A stretch of DNA of 64,000 nt from Streptomyces sp. GESEQ-35 (GCF_017948485.1 NZ_JAFFSX010000008.1:124001-188000), one strand, 5' to 3'; counted from the stretch's first letter, positions 34,920 to 43,920 are shown. Notes: generated by a model not told the origin, from the letters alone. Numbers and translations: made by a program.

Positions 34920-35953
34920 CGGTGACCACCAACCCGGCTCCCGTGACCGAGGTGCCCAAGTCCAGCGGCACCCGGCTGGTCGACCGCGTCTTCAAGATGC
35001 GTGAACTCGCCATCCTGGTCGTGTTCCTGGTGATGATCGTCATCACCCAGTTGGGGAACAGCGAGTTCCTGTCCGAGCAGGGCATCAAGGACCTGCTGCT
35101 CAACGCGACCATCCTGGTGCTGGTCGCCACCGGCCAGTCCCTGGTCGTCATCACCCGCAACGTCGACCTCTCGGTCGGCTCGACACTCGGGATCAGCGCC
35201 TTCGCGGCCGGGACCTACCTCCAGGGCGGCGGCAACTCCACCGTCGCGATCCTGCTGGCCGTACTGCTCGGCATCGGCTGCGGCCTGCTGAACGGACTGC
35301 TCGTCAGCGTCGGCCAGGTGCCCGCCCTCGTCGTCACCCTCGGCACGCTCTACATCATCCGCGGCATCGACTCGATCTGGGTCGGCTCCCGCCAGATCAC
35401 CGCCGCCGACCTGCCGGACGGCTTCGTCGACTTCGGCTCCGGCGGCATCTGGGCGGTGCCGTGGCTGGCGCTGATCGCGCTGGCGGTCCTGGTGGCGACG
35501 GCGTACTACCTCAAGCACTTCGGCAGCGGACGCGAGCTGTACGCGCTCGGATCCAACCCCGAGGCCGCGCGGCTCGCCGGCATCCCGGTCCGCAAGCGGA
35601 TCCTGGCCGCGTACACCTTCTGCGGCGCCCTCGCCGGGCTCGCGGGCGCGATGTACCTGGCCCGGTTCGGCAACGTCGACTCCGGTACCGGCAACGGCTA
35701 CGAACTCACCGTCGTCAGCGCGGTCGTGGTCGGCGGTGTGGTGTTCACCGGCGGCTCCGGCAGCGTGTACGGCGCCGCGCTCGGCGCGCTGCTGCTGACC
35801 TCCATCAACAGCGTGCTGCCCGCCCTCGGTGTCAGCTCCGTCTGGGTGCTCGCCATCAACGGCATCCTGCTACTGCTCGCCATCGCGGTCGACCGGATCG
35901 TCGCCCTGCGCGTGGCCTCCGCCCTGAAGAAGAGGAACGCCCGCCATGGCTGA
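34916..35953 (+). CDS. Rhamnose ABC transporter permease
   Basis: 345 aa from ATG 34916, overlapping the ATPase stop. About ten hydrophobic segments. NVDLSVGSTLGISAFAAG and ALGSNPEAARLAGIPVRKR are the hallmark BPD_transp_2 segments of ribose/rhamnose-type permeases (RhaP). It overlaps the second permease by 8 bp. Confidence 0.9.
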   Translation: MTVTTNPAPVTEVPKSSGTRLVDRVFKMRELAILVVFLVMIVITQLGNSEFLSEQGIKDLLLNATILVLVATGQSLVVITRNVDLSVGSTLGISAFAAGTYLQGGGNSTVAILLAVLLGIGCGLLNGLLVSVGQVPALVVTLGTLYIIRGIDSIWVGSRQITAADLPDGFVDFGSGGIWAVPWLALIALAVLVATAYYLKHFGSGRELYALGSNPEAARLAGIPVRKRILAAYTFCGALAGLAGAMYLARFGNVDSGTGNGYELTVVSAVVVGGVVFTGGSGSVYGAALGALLLTSINSVLPALGVSSVWVLAINGILLLLAIAVDRIVALRVASALKKRNARHG

Positions 35954-36941
35954 CTCGGCTCTTTCGCGCGCGATCCGCTGGTCCGCCTTGAAAAGGTGGG
36001 ATTCAGCCGTCGGCGCGCTTCTGATCGTCGTGCTCCTGCTCTCCTTCGGTACGGTCGACGGTTTCGGGAACGCTCTCAACCTGTCGTTCCTGATCGGCAA
36101 CACCCTTCCGATCGCATTGATCGCCCTGCCGATGACCCTCCTGGTCGTCTCGGGCGAGATCGATCTCTCGGTAGCCTCCACCGCCGGTCTCTCCGGCGCT
36201 GTCATGGGAGCGCTGTGGAACCAGGGCATGACGATCGAAACGATCATCCCGATCTGCCTGCTGCTCGGCGTGGTCTGCGGTCTCATCAACGGTCTGCTAG
36301 TCACCCGGCTCGGGCTGCCCTCCCTCGCCGTCACGATCGGAACCCTCGCCGCCTACCGGGGCATCGCCCAGATCGTGCTCGGTTCGGACGCGGTGACCGA
36401 CTTCCCCACCCAGTACCTGGACTTCGCGTCCGGACGTCTCGGCGACACCTTCATCCCGTACGCCTTCCTGCCCTTCCTGGTGCTCCTCGCGATCGGCGTG
36501 GTCGTTCTGCACGCCACCCCGTTCGGCCGGTCGGTCTTCGCGACCGGCGCGAGCGAGGAGGCGGCGCGGTTCGCCGGCATCCGGGTCAAGCGGCAGAAGC
36601 TGATCCTGTTCACGGTGACGGGGCTTATGGCTTCGCTCACCGGCATCTTCTGGGCGTTGCATTACGCGTCCGCTCGGTATGACAACGCGATGGGGCTCGA
36701 ACTGTCCGTCGTTGCCGCCGTGTTGCTCGGTGGGATCGACTTCGACGGGGGCAAGGGGACGCTCGGCGGTGCGATTGCGGGTGTGTTCCTGCTGGGTGCG
36801 CTGCAGAACGTGATGAGTCTTCAGGACGTTTCCGCGCAGTCGCAGATCGTCGTCACCGGTGTGCTGTTGGTGCTGTCCGTGTTGGGGCCTCGGGTGGCAC
36901 GTCAGATTTCTGTCGCTCGGGCGCAGAGGCTCACGTCGTAG
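35946..36941 (+). CDS. Rhamnose ABC transporter permease, second subunit
   Basis: 331 aa. About nine to ten hydrophobic segments. GEIDLSVASTAGLSGAVMG and FATGASEEAARFAGIRVKRQK correspond to the conserved permease loops; VVAAVLLGGIDFDGGKGTLGG is near 257. RhaQ-like. With the preceding protein it forms the membrane channel of a CUT2 importer. Confidence 0.9.
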   Translation: MADSALSRAIRWSALKRWDSAVGALLIVVLLLSFGTVDGFGNALNLSFLIGNTLPIALIALPMTLLVVSGEIDLSVASTAGLSGAVMGALWNQGMTIETIIPICLLLGVVCGLINGLLVTRLGLPSLAVTIGTLAAYRGIAQIVLGSDAVTDFPTQYLDFASGRLGDTFIPYAFLPFLVLLAIGVVVLHATPFGRSVFATGASEEAARFAGIRVKRQKLILFTVTGLMASLTGIFWALHYASARYDNAMGLELSVVAAVLLGGIDFDGGKGTLGGAIAGVFLLGALQNVMSLQDVSAQSQIVVTGVLLVLSVLGPRVARQISVARAQRLTS

Positions 36942-36965
36942 GGCCGTCTTATGGCTGTGGGTCCG

Positions 36966-36997
36966 TTGTGGCTGGTCGCGCAGTTCCCCGCGCCCCT
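36966..36997 (-). repeat. GC-rich intergenic repeat, copy 2 (inverted)
   Basis: Reverse complement of the element at 31871, followed by a GCGCCC/GGGCGC hairpin. It sits between the second permease and the binding-protein gene, so it may act as an intra-operon stem-loop limiting or stabilising the mRNA. Confidence 0.75.
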
Positions 36998-37039
36998 GAA
37001 GGGCGCGTTCCGCTCACCCTCTTTCAGAAGGAAACCGTT

Positions 37040-38125
37040 ATGCGTAAGTCATCTCTCCGCCGTACCTGTGCGGCCCTCGCCGCCGCCACCTCTCTCGCTC
37101 TGGCCCTCACCGCCTGCGGCGGTGGTACCACCAAGAAGGACGTCGCCGACGAGGATGCCTCCGCCGCCACCGCAGGCAAGGCCGACCCGAACGCCGAGTT
37201 GAAGAAGGGCCTGACCGTCGGGTTCCTGCCCAAGCAGGTCAACAACCCGTACTTCACCTCCGCCGACAAGGGCGGCGAGGCGGCGCTGAAGGAGCTCGGC
37301 TCCAGCTACAAGGAGGTCGGTCCGAGCAGCGCCACCGACACGGCCGGGCAGGTGAGTTACGTCAACACGCTCACCCAGCAGCAGGTCGACGCGATGGCCG
37401 TCTCCGCGCAGGACCCGGGCGCTCTGTGCACCGCGCTCAAGCAGGCGATGAAGAACGACATCAAGGTCGTCACCTACGACTCGGACACCAAGGCCGACTG
37501 CCGCAACGCCTTCGTCTCGCAGGCCAGCGCAGAGGACCTGGGCCGCACCGAGGTGCAGCTGCTCGGCGAACAGCTCGGCTACAAGGGCGAGATCGCGATT
37601 CTGTCCGCCGCGCAGACCGCGACCAACCAGAACACCTGGATCGACTTCATGAAGGACGAGCTCAAGGATCCCAAGTACAAGGACATGAAGCTGGTGAAGG
37701 TCGCGTACGGCAACGACGACGCCCAGCAGTCCTTCCAGCAGACCCAGGGCCTGCTCCAGGAGTACCCGAACCTGAAGGGGATCATCTCCCCGACCACCGT
37801 CGGCATCAAGGCGGCGGCACAGTACCTGTCGGGCTCGAAGTACAAGGGCAAGGTCAAGCTGACCGGCCTCGGCACCCCGAACGACATGCGCAAGTACGTC
37901 AAGAACGGCACCGTCGAGGCCTTCGAGCTGTGGAACCCGGCCAAGCTGGGCGAGCTGGCCGCCCGTACCTCCGTCGCGCTGGTGTCCGGGCAGATCACCG
38001 GCAAGGAGGGCGAGACCTTCACCGCCGGAGACATGGGCGAGTACACCATCGGCAAGGACGGCGTGATCAGCCTCGGCAAGCCGACCGTGTTCGACGTCAA
38101 GAACATCGACGAGTTCGACTTCTGA
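37040..38125 (+). CDS. rhaS: Rhamnose-binding lipoprotein
   Basis: 361 aa from ATG 37040 after AGAAGGAAA. Lipobox LTACGG gives Cys near 26. The mature protein is a periplasmic-binding protein type 1 domain: TVGFLPKQVNNPYFTSADKG near 60, VSAQDPGALCTALKQAM, VTYDSDTKADCRNAFVSQ and GLGTPNDMRKYVKNGTVEAF. It captures L-rhamnose (inferred from context) for the ABC importer. Symbol follows common use for the ABC-type rhamnose-binding protein; it is not the E. coli activator RhaS. Confidence 0.88.
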   Translation: MRKSSLRRTCAALAAATSLALALTACGGGTTKKDVADEDASAATAGKADPNAELKKGLTVGFLPKQVNNPYFTSADKGGEAALKELGSSYKEVGPSSATDTAGQVSYVNTLTQQQVDAMAVSAQDPGALCTALKQAMKNDIKVVTYDSDTKADCRNAFVSQASAEDLGRTEVQLLGEQLGYKGEIAILSAAQTATNQNTWIDFMKDELKDPKYKDMKLVKVAYGNDDAQQSFQQTQGLLQEYPNLKGIISPTTVGIKAAAQYLSGSKYKGKVKLTGLGTPNDMRKYVKNGTVEAFELWNPAKLGELAARTSVALVSGQITGKEGETFTAGDMGEYTIGKDGVISLGKPTVFDVKNIDEFDF

Positions 38126-38159
38126 TCCGGTCCGACGTCGGATTCCCTGGGGGCTGTTG

Positions 38160-38480
38160 ATGCAGCGTGTGTGCTTTCTGCTGAAGGTCAGGGCGGACCG
38201 CCTCGACGAGTACCGCGAGCGGCACGCCGCCGTGTGGCCGGAGATGCTGGACGCGCTCTCGGCCACCGGCTGGCACAACTACTCGCTCTTCCTGCGTGAA
38301 GACGGCCTGCTGGTCGGCTACTTGGAGACCGAGGACTTCGCCGCCGCCCAGGCCGGCATGGAGGCAACCGACGTCAACGCCCGTTGGCAGGCGGAGATGG
38401 CGCCGTTCTTCGAGTCCCTGGACGGCGCCCGACCCGACGAATCGATGCAACCCCTCACCGAAGTCTTCCACCTAGCCTGA
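38160..38480 (+). CDS. rhaM: L-rhamnose mutarotase
   Basis: 106 aa, starting MQRVCFLLKVRADRLDEYR. Conserved segments HAAVWPEMLDAL, WHNYSLFLREDG, VGYLETEDF and NARWQAEMAPFF fit the RhaM ferredoxin-like fold. It interconverts alpha and beta anomers of L-rhamnose, preparing the form taken by the isomerase. It sits 34 bp behind the binding-protein gene. Confidence 0.92.
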   Translation: MQRVCFLLKVRADRLDEYRERHAAVWPEMLDALSATGWHNYSLFLREDGLLVGYLETEDFAAAQAGMEATDVNARWQAEMAPFFESLDGARPDESMQPLTEVFHLA

Positions 38481-38495
38481 GCCGGAGTTGCTTTC

Positions 38496-39908
38496 ATGAG
38501 AAGACGCGCTGTACTGGCGACCGCGCTGTTGGCCGCCGTGGCCACCCCCGGCACCGCGAGGGCGGCCGACCCCGGCCCCTCCGTCACCCGGACCGGCACC
38601 ACCACCCTCGACACCCAGGCCATCTTCTTCGTCTCCTACGACGGCCTGGTCAACAACAACTCCTTCCAGAAGAACGGCCTGCTGACCTACAAGGGCTACC
38701 AGTACGCCGTCTGGTACACCGCCGACCGCAACGCCGTCGTCGGCCGCCGCGCCCTCGGCGCCACCACCTGGTCCACGGTCAAGGTCGGCCACACGCTCCG
38801 CTACAACGACTCCCACAACGTGATCTCCATGGGCGTCTCCAAGGTCGACGGCCGGCTGCACCTCAACATGGACTCCCACAGCGACGGCTTCACCTACGTC
38901 AAGTCGGTCGCCGGGCTCATGGACAACCCGGCCGGTCTCAGCTGGACCGCGAGCCGCTTCGGCGCACCCCGGTCGACGCTCGACGGGCTGGCGCTCACCT
39001 CGCAGTTCACCTACCCGCAGTTCATCTCCACCCCCGAGGGCAGGCTCCAGCTCAGCTACCGGGTCGCCGTCTCCGGCAACGGCCGCAACGCCCTTGCCGA
39101 GTACGACGGTTCGACGTGGACCGCGCTGGGGGAGTGGAGCAGTTCCACCGGCACCTACACCAGCGAGCACGGCTCCTCGACGGTCCGCAACATGTACCTG
39201 CACGGCATCGACTACGACAGAAACGGCCGGCTGCACTCCTTCTTCACCTGGCGCGAGCAGAACGGCGCCGTGATGTGCAGCAGCGGCGGCATCACCAACC
39301 ACGACACGGGTTACGTCTACTCGGACGATCGCGGCCGCACCTGGCGTAACAACGCGGGCACCGTCGTCGGCACGACGGGAGGCTCCGACAAGGTCGCCGT
39401 CACGGACTCCGGCCTGGTCGTGGACGCGCTCAACCCGGACCACTCCCTGATGAACCAGGAGAGCCAGTTCACCGACTCCTCCGGCCGGCCGCACGCGATC
39501 ATCAGCTACGTCCCCGGCCGCTTCGGCCAGTGCACCACCGACTACGTCGCCGACCGCACCGCAAACGGCCGCGCCTTCCACGTCCGCAAGAACTCCTCCG
39601 GCACCTGGCAGAAGACCGAGATCCCCGTTGCCCTGAACTCCAGCCAGCGCACCAGGCTGGTCCTCGACAAGTACGACAACGCGTACGCCGTCCTCCCCTT
39701 CGGCCGGATCGCCGGCGCCTCCAAGGCGTCCGGGTACACCGACTGGACACTGCTGTTCGACGGCAGCGGTCTGAACGCGTTCGGCGAGGTCGTGATAGAC
39801 GAGATGCGGATCGCGCAGGACAACGTGCTCTCGGTCATGTACCAGGAGAAGTCCAGCGGTACGACGCCCTCGGCGCTCCGAGTCGTCGACTTCCGGCTTC
39901 CTGCGTGA
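38496..39908 (+). CDS. Secreted BNR_4 beta-propeller enzyme, possible rhamnosidase or lyase
   Basis: 470 aa with a Sec-type signal peptide (cleavage near ARAAD 24). The body is a seven-bladed propeller of the BNR_4 family: NDSHNVISMGVSKVDGRLHL near 108 and HGIDYDRNGRLHSFFTWRE near 235 have the repeated D-x-x-G-R-L-H blades. Families PL24/PL25 (ulvan lyases) and GH145 (rhamnose-glucuronic acid hydrolases) share this fold, and they act on rhamnose linked to glucuronic acid. Its place in the rhamnose operon supports such a role, but the specific reaction is inference. Confidence 0.75.
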   Translation: MRRRAVLATALLAAVATPGTARAADPGPSVTRTGTTTLDTQAIFFVSYDGLVNNNSFQKNGLLTYKGYQYAVWYTADRNAVVGRRALGATTWSTVKVGHTLRYNDSHNVISMGVSKVDGRLHLNMDSHSDGFTYVKSVAGLMDNPAGLSWTASRFGAPRSTLDGLALTSQFTYPQFISTPEGRLQLSYRVAVSGNGRNALAEYDGSTWTALGEWSSSTGTYTSEHGSSTVRNMYLHGIDYDRNGRLHSFFTWREQNGAVMCSSGGITNHDTGYVYSDDRGRTWRNNAGTVVGTTGGSDKVAVTDSGLVVDALNPDHSLMNQESQFTDSSGRPHAIISYVPGRFGQCTTDYVADRTANGRAFHVRKNSSGTWQKTEIPVALNSSQRTRLVLDKYDNAYAVLPFGRIAGASKASGYTDWTLLFDGSGLNAFGEVVIDEMRIAQDNVLSVMYQEKSSGTTPSALRVVDFRLPA

Positions 39909-39998
39909 CCGAAGCACCGTTGCAGCACTGATGGGGCGGCATGACGGTAATGTGAAGACCTTCCCGCCGCCCCTCGTTTCCCTGGAGGTCCCTGCCTG

Positions 39999-41027
39999 AT
40001 GGCCCAGTCGGTGGGTATCAAGGACGTCGCCCGAGTCGCCGGAGTCTCCGTCGGCACGGTGTCGAACGTGATCAACCGCCCGGACACCGTCGCCACCGAG
40101 ACCCGCGCCCGGGTGCTGTCCGCGATCGACCGGCTCGGCTACGTCCGCAGTGAGTCCGCGCGCCAGCTGCGCGCGGGCCGCAGCCGGATCATGGGCCTGC
40201 TCGTCCTCGACATGGGCAACCCGTTCTTCGTGGACGTCGCGCGCGGTGCCGAGCGGGCCGCGCGCCAGGCCGGACTCGGCGTGATGGTCTGCAACAGCGC
40301 GCAGAGCGCGGGCGAGGAGGCCGACTATCTGTCGCTCTTCGCCGAGCAGCGGGTACGCGGCGTCCTGCTGACGCCCACCGACGCCAGCGGCCGCAACATC
40401 GACGCGTTCCGCCGCCACGGCATCCCCTTCGTGCTGGTCGACCGTGTCGCCGACGGCACCACCGAGTGCTCGGTGTCCGTGGACGACGTGGCGGGCGGCG
40501 CGCTGGCCGTACGCCACCTGGTGGACGCCGGGCACCGCTCCATCGCGTACGTCAGCGGCCCGCCCGGCCTCAACCAGGTGCGCGACCGCCGCACCGGCGC
40601 GCTCAATGCGCTCACCGAGGCGGGCCTGGGCCCCGGCGCCCTGCGCGAACTGCCCACCGAGCGGCTCGACGTCGCCGCCGGCCGGGACGCGGGCGCCCGC
40701 CTCCTCGGCCTCGCCGACCGCCCGACCGCCGTGTTCTGCGCCAACGACCTGCTGGCCCTCGGCGTCCTCCAGGCCATGTACGCGGCCGGTGTCGGCGTCC
40801 CCGACGACCTCGCGATCGTCGGCTACGACGACATCGAGTTCGCGGCCGCCGCCGCCGTCCCCCTCACCTCGGTCCGCCAGCCCGCCGTCCCCATGGGCGC
40901 CCTGGCCGCCGAACTGCTCCTCGAGGAGACGGAGGCGGAAAACGGCGGACCGAGACAGCACGAGCACCGCCGTGTCGTGCTCCAGCCCGAGCTGGTGGTA
41001 CGCCGCTCCAGCCTGGCGGCCCGCTGA
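39999..41027 (+). CDS. LacI-family regulator, probable rhamnose repressor
   Basis: 342 aa. HTH IKDVARVAGVSVGTVSNVIN near 6-25 with the hinge helix YVRSESARQLRAGRS. The sugar-binding core (GLLVLDMGNPFFVDVARGAE, VLVDRVADGTTECSVSVDD, GYDDIEFAAAAAVPLTSVRQ) follows. Clustered after the catabolic and transport genes, it most likely binds the TGAAAC...TTTCA boxes in the rhaI/transporter intergenic region and is released by rhamnose or a metabolite. Confidence 0.9.
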   Translation: MAQSVGIKDVARVAGVSVGTVSNVINRPDTVATETRARVLSAIDRLGYVRSESARQLRAGRSRIMGLLVLDMGNPFFVDVARGAERAARQAGLGVMVCNSAQSAGEEADYLSLFAEQRVRGVLLTPTDASGRNIDAFRRHGIPFVLVDRVADGTTECSVSVDDVAGGALAVRHLVDAGHRSIAYVSGPPGLNQVRDRRTGALNALTEAGLGPGALRELPTERLDVAAGRDAGARLLGLADRPTAVFCANDLLALGVLQAMYAAGVGVPDDLAIVGYDDIEFAAAAAVPLTSVRQPAVPMGALAAELLLEETEAENGGPRQHEHRRVVLQPELVVRRSSLAAR

Positions 41028-41071
41028 CGGCCGCTCAGTGGGCTGCGCGAAGTCAGCGGCGGTTCGGCAGC

Positions 41072-41110
41072 GCCCCAAAGGGGCGCGGGGAACTGCGCGA
41101 CCAGCCACGA
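41072..41110 (+). repeat. GC-rich intergenic repeat, copy 3
   Basis: Hairpin GCGCCCCAAAGGGGCGC leads into the same GGGGAACTGCGCGACCAGCC as copies 1 and 2. It lies between the LacI stop and the truncated deacetylase and may be where that gene was cut. Confidence 0.75.
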
Positions 41111-41159
41111 CGGCGCCGCAGCGAACCGACAACCCTCGCGGCAGCACCCCCAGCGGAGC

Positions 41160-41810
41160 TACCCTGCGGCCATCGCCGCCTGGACCGCCGGCGGTCGAGA
41201 GGTCGCCTACGTCCTGGCGACCAGCGGAGAGGCGGGCATCGACACGCTGGAGCCGCAGAAGTGCGGTCCGCTGCGGGAGCGTGAGCAGCGGGCGAGCGCG
41301 GCTGTCGTGGGGGTGTCGGTGGTGGAGTTCCTCGACCACAAGGACGGGGTGATCGAGTACGGCACCGGCCTGCGCCGGGACATCGCCGCCGCCATCCGCA
41401 GGCACCGGCCCGAGCTGGTGATCACCCTCAACCACCGGGACACCTGGGGCGGCGTCGCCTGGAACACCCCGGACCATGTGGCCGTCGGCCGTGCCACGCT
41501 GGACGCGGCGGGCGACGCGGGGAACCGGTGGATCTTCCCGGAGCTCGTCGAGCAGGGCCTGGAACCCTGGAGCGGCGTCCGCTGGGTCGCCGTCGCCGGC
41601 TCCAGCAGCCCCACGCACGCGGTGGAGGCGACCGAAGACCGTCTGGAGCGCGCGGTGCGCTCGCTGCTCGAACACCGCACCTACATCGAGGTGTTGACCG
41701 ACGAGGACCCGGAATCGTACGTCCGGGAATTCCTGACCCGCGGTGCCGCGATGTCGAGCGAGCGGTTCGGCGGGAAGCCCGCCGTGGCGTTCGAGGTGTT
41801 CGGCCGCTAG
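41160..41810 (+). pseudogene. PIG-L family deacetylase, N-terminally truncated
   Basis: The frame reads YPAAIAAWTAGGREVAYVL, then TSGEAGIDT, PLREREQRASAAVVG, VEFLDHKDG, RRDIAAAIRRHRPELVITLN and NTPDHVAVGR, matching MshB/PIG-L N-acetylglucosaminyl deacetylases from about residue 25 on. The catalytic N-terminal A-H-P-D-D motif is missing; upstream the frame runs into the GC-rich repeat. The only in-frame start inside the homologous part is GTG 41307. Without the zinc-binding motif it should be inactive. Confidence 0.75.
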
Positions 41811-41824
41811 GCCGGCCGGAGGCT

Positions 41825-41907
41825 TCAGGCGGCGACGGCCAGCGGGCCGAGGGTGCGGTACGGGCTCACGACTCGTCCGTCCGGCAGGAGTTCACCGGTG
41901 TCGTCGA
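41825..41907 (-). pseudogene. DUF5999 gene, C-terminal fragment left of the element
   Basis: Read on the minus strand from the att core, the codons give DDTGELLPDGRVVSPYRTLG then PLAVAA and a stop. This is the conserved C-terminus of the small DUF5999 proteins of Streptomyces. The matching N-terminus lies 13.5 kb away at 55366-55503. Joining the two at the 10-bp core restores one frame (...IVFDDTGELLP...). Confidence 0.88.
41898..41907. other. attL core of the integrated element
   Basis: GTGTCGTCGA, also present at 55376-55385. Left of it is host DUF5999 sequence, right of it element DNA. The element-side arm (41908-41924) ends in CTAGGACAC, which mirrors GTGTCCTGG on the element side of the right junction. 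Confidence 0.85.
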
Positions 41908-41964
41908 GTATTGAGCTAGGACACCCCTAGGAGCACACTCGAAGTGAGCCCCAGGAGGTGCCCG

Positions 41965-43647
41965 ATGACGATCAGTCAGAAGCCCAAGCGAGTAGTGATC
42001 TACGCCCGGATCAGCGACGACCGCGAGGGACGCCAGAACGGCGTCAAGCGCCAGGAAGAGCAGTGCCGCAAGACGGCCGCCCGCAACGGCGAGGAGGTCG
42101 TGAGGGTGTTCGTGGACGACGACCGCTCCGCGTACTCCGGCAAGCTGCGTCCCGAGTACGCGCGCATGATCGAGTACCTGGAAGCCGGACACGCCGTCGG
42201 CGTCCTGGCCCTGGCGCCGACCCGGCTGTACCGCAAGCTGTACGAGCCCAAGACCCGTCAGGACTACCTGCACTTCCACGACCTTGTGCAGCGCCTCGGT
42301 CTGCACGTGCAGACTGTGAAGGCGGGGCGCTTCGACCTGTCCACGGCCGACGGCCGCAAGTCGGCCCGTGACGCCGCCTCACAGGCACAGTACGAGTCCG
42401 AGCTGATCGGAGAACGCGTGGAGGACGCAAAGCGGGACAACGTCCGTGACGGCACCTTCCGGGGCGGTGGCCGTCCCTTCGGCTTCGAGGCCGACGGCAT
42501 CACGCCGCGCTCACTTCTCTGCCCTGTCTGCGGAGCCACCGAGGGCTTCCGGATCATCACCGTCACCCATGACGAGGGCGCTGTAGAGGCCGTCATGGTC
42601 GAGTGCCCGGAGGGCTGCACGGCCCACCCGGTCAACGCCCCCGGGTCCGAGGCGTGGCACCTGGAGTCGGCCACCCAGGCGATCGCTGACGGCAAGTCCG
42701 TGCGCTCGGTGCTCCGCACATGGCAGACGGCCGGAGTGCGGACACCGGCCCGCCGCAAGCGTCTCCCGGACGGCACCCGCACGGAGCCGATCTCCAATGA
42801 CTGGACGCCGACCACCCTTCTCAAGCTGCTGCGCCGTCCCCGGAACGCGGGACTCATGGAGGTCACCGGAGAGATCACCGGCAAGGGCGCATGGCCCGAG
42901 ATCGTCGACCGGCAGATCTGGGACATCTGCCAGGCCGTGCTCAAGAACCCCGCACGCCGCACGTCGCCCGGACCTGCCCGCAAGTTCCTCGGCGGGGGTC
43001 TCTACCTCTGCGGCGTCTGCCGTGAGGCCGCGACCACTACCGGGCGTGGTCGCGCCCGCAACGGCTCTTCGTACACCTGCGGCAACGGCCAGCACGTGTC
43101 GAGGAACGCGGCGGCCGTCGACCAGTTCGCAGAGCGCGTGGTCATCGCCCGGCTCTGCGAATCCGACGCCCACGACCTGTTCACGGCCCCCGCGCCCGAG
43201 ACTCCGGCCGGGCCGTCCACGGCAGAGCTGACCGCCCGTCACGCGGCGCTCACCGCCCGCCTGAAGGGACTCGCCGCAGCATTCGCCGACGACGATGATT
43301 CCGACCCCGTCGAGTTCAAGGCGGCGGCCCGCAGGATCAAGGAGAAGATCGCTGATGTGGACCGTCAGCTTGCCGAGGCGGTGGCGGCGGTGACCTCCGC
43401 CAGCTCACCGCTGGACGACGTCGACCTTCCCGAGCTCGCCCGGCGCCACGCCGAGGACCCTGACGAGGCGTTGAAGTGGTGGCGGGAGCAGTACAGCCTT
43501 GAGACCCGGCAGCGCGTCCTCGCCGCTCTGGTGACCGTGACGATCCACCCCGCAGAGCAAGGCCGGACGGCCGGATGGCGGCCGGGATCGAAGTACTTCC
43601 GTCCTGAGTCCGTCGACATCGATTGGACGCCCCGGACCACCGCCTGA
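41965..43647 (+). CDS. Large serine recombinase (site-specific integrase)
   Basis: 560 aa from ATG 41965 after AGGAGGTG. The resolvase domain (1-150) has catalytic Ser17 in YARISDD and the Arg-rich LAPTRLYRKL. The recombinase domain has LLKLLRRPRNAGLMEV near 290, followed by a zinc ribbon (CGVCREAATTT... YTCGNGQH near 350-376) and a coiled coil (about 420-475). An additional Cys cluster, CPVC near 185 and CPEGC near 213, is inserted between the catalytic and recombinase domains. It catalyses integration at the DUF5999 attB; excision would need a directionality factor. It lies 57 bp inside attL. Confidence 0.93.
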   Translation: MTISQKPKRVVIYARISDDREGRQNGVKRQEEQCRKTAARNGEEVVRVFVDDDRSAYSGKLRPEYARMIEYLEAGHAVGVLALAPTRLYRKLYEPKTRQDYLHFHDLVQRLGLHVQTVKAGRFDLSTADGRKSARDAASQAQYESELIGERVEDAKRDNVRDGTFRGGGRPFGFEADGITPRSLLCPVCGATEGFRIITVTHDEGAVEAVMVECPEGCTAHPVNAPGSEAWHLESATQAIADGKSVRSVLRTWQTAGVRTPARRKRLPDGTRTEPISNDWTPTTLLKLLRRPRNAGLMEVTGEITGKGAWPEIVDRQIWDICQAVLKNPARRTSPGPARKFLGGGLYLCGVCREAATTTGRGRARNGSSYTCGNGQHVSRNAAAVDQFAERVVIARLCESDAHDLFTAPAPETPAGPSTAELTARHAALTARLKGLAAAFADDDDSDPVEFKAAARRIKEKIADVDRQLAEAVAAVTSASSPLDDVDLPELARRHAEDPDEALKWWREQYSLETRQRVLAALVTVTIHPAEQGRTAGWRPGSKYFRPESVDIDWTPRTTA

Positions 43648-43662
43648 GACACGCGCACGAGA

Positions 43663-43695
43663 CGAAGCCCCGGCCGGGGGATGGCCGGGGCTTCG
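43663..43695. terminator. Strong hairpin after integrase
   Basis: CGAAGCCCCGGCC (43663-43675) pairs perfectly with GGCCGGGGCTTCG (43683-43695) over a 7-nt loop, between the integrase stop and the stop of the convergent small gene. Confidence 0.85.
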
Positions 43696-43710
43696 CGCTG
43701 TGAGGGCGAT

Positions 43711-43920
43711 CTACATCGCAGGGCGGTGTGCGGCCCATATGCGCGTCATGATCCGCAGTAGCACCGGGTCGATCAAATCCACGTCGTCGACGTGATCGCG
43801 GTGGGCCCAGATCGTCCAGCCCGGTCCGCTGGCGGCCTCCTCGTACGCGACGGCGACCGCGTCGTCCGGGTCGGTGATCAGCCCGTCGCAGGCACGGCAC
43901 ACATGCAGGGGCGTGATCAT
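43711..43920 (-). CDS. Small hypothetical protein with CxxC
   Basis: 69 aa, beginning MITPLHVCRACDGLITDPDD. The CRAC pair could bind a metal only if it dimerises or other ligands exist (His in AHRDHVDDVD). No family recognised. The ATG overlaps the stop of the previous gene (ATGA), which supports it as real. Last of three small leftward genes facing the integrase. Confidence 0.65.
   Translation of the reverse strand: MITPLHVCRACDGLITDPDDAVAVAYEEAASGPGWTIWAHRDHVDDVDLIDPVLLRIMTRIWAAHRPAM

Noticed and set aside
38472..41675. 1067-codon minus-strand frame
   Set aside because: Shadow of the BNR_4, LacI and PIG-L coding sequences; no motif.
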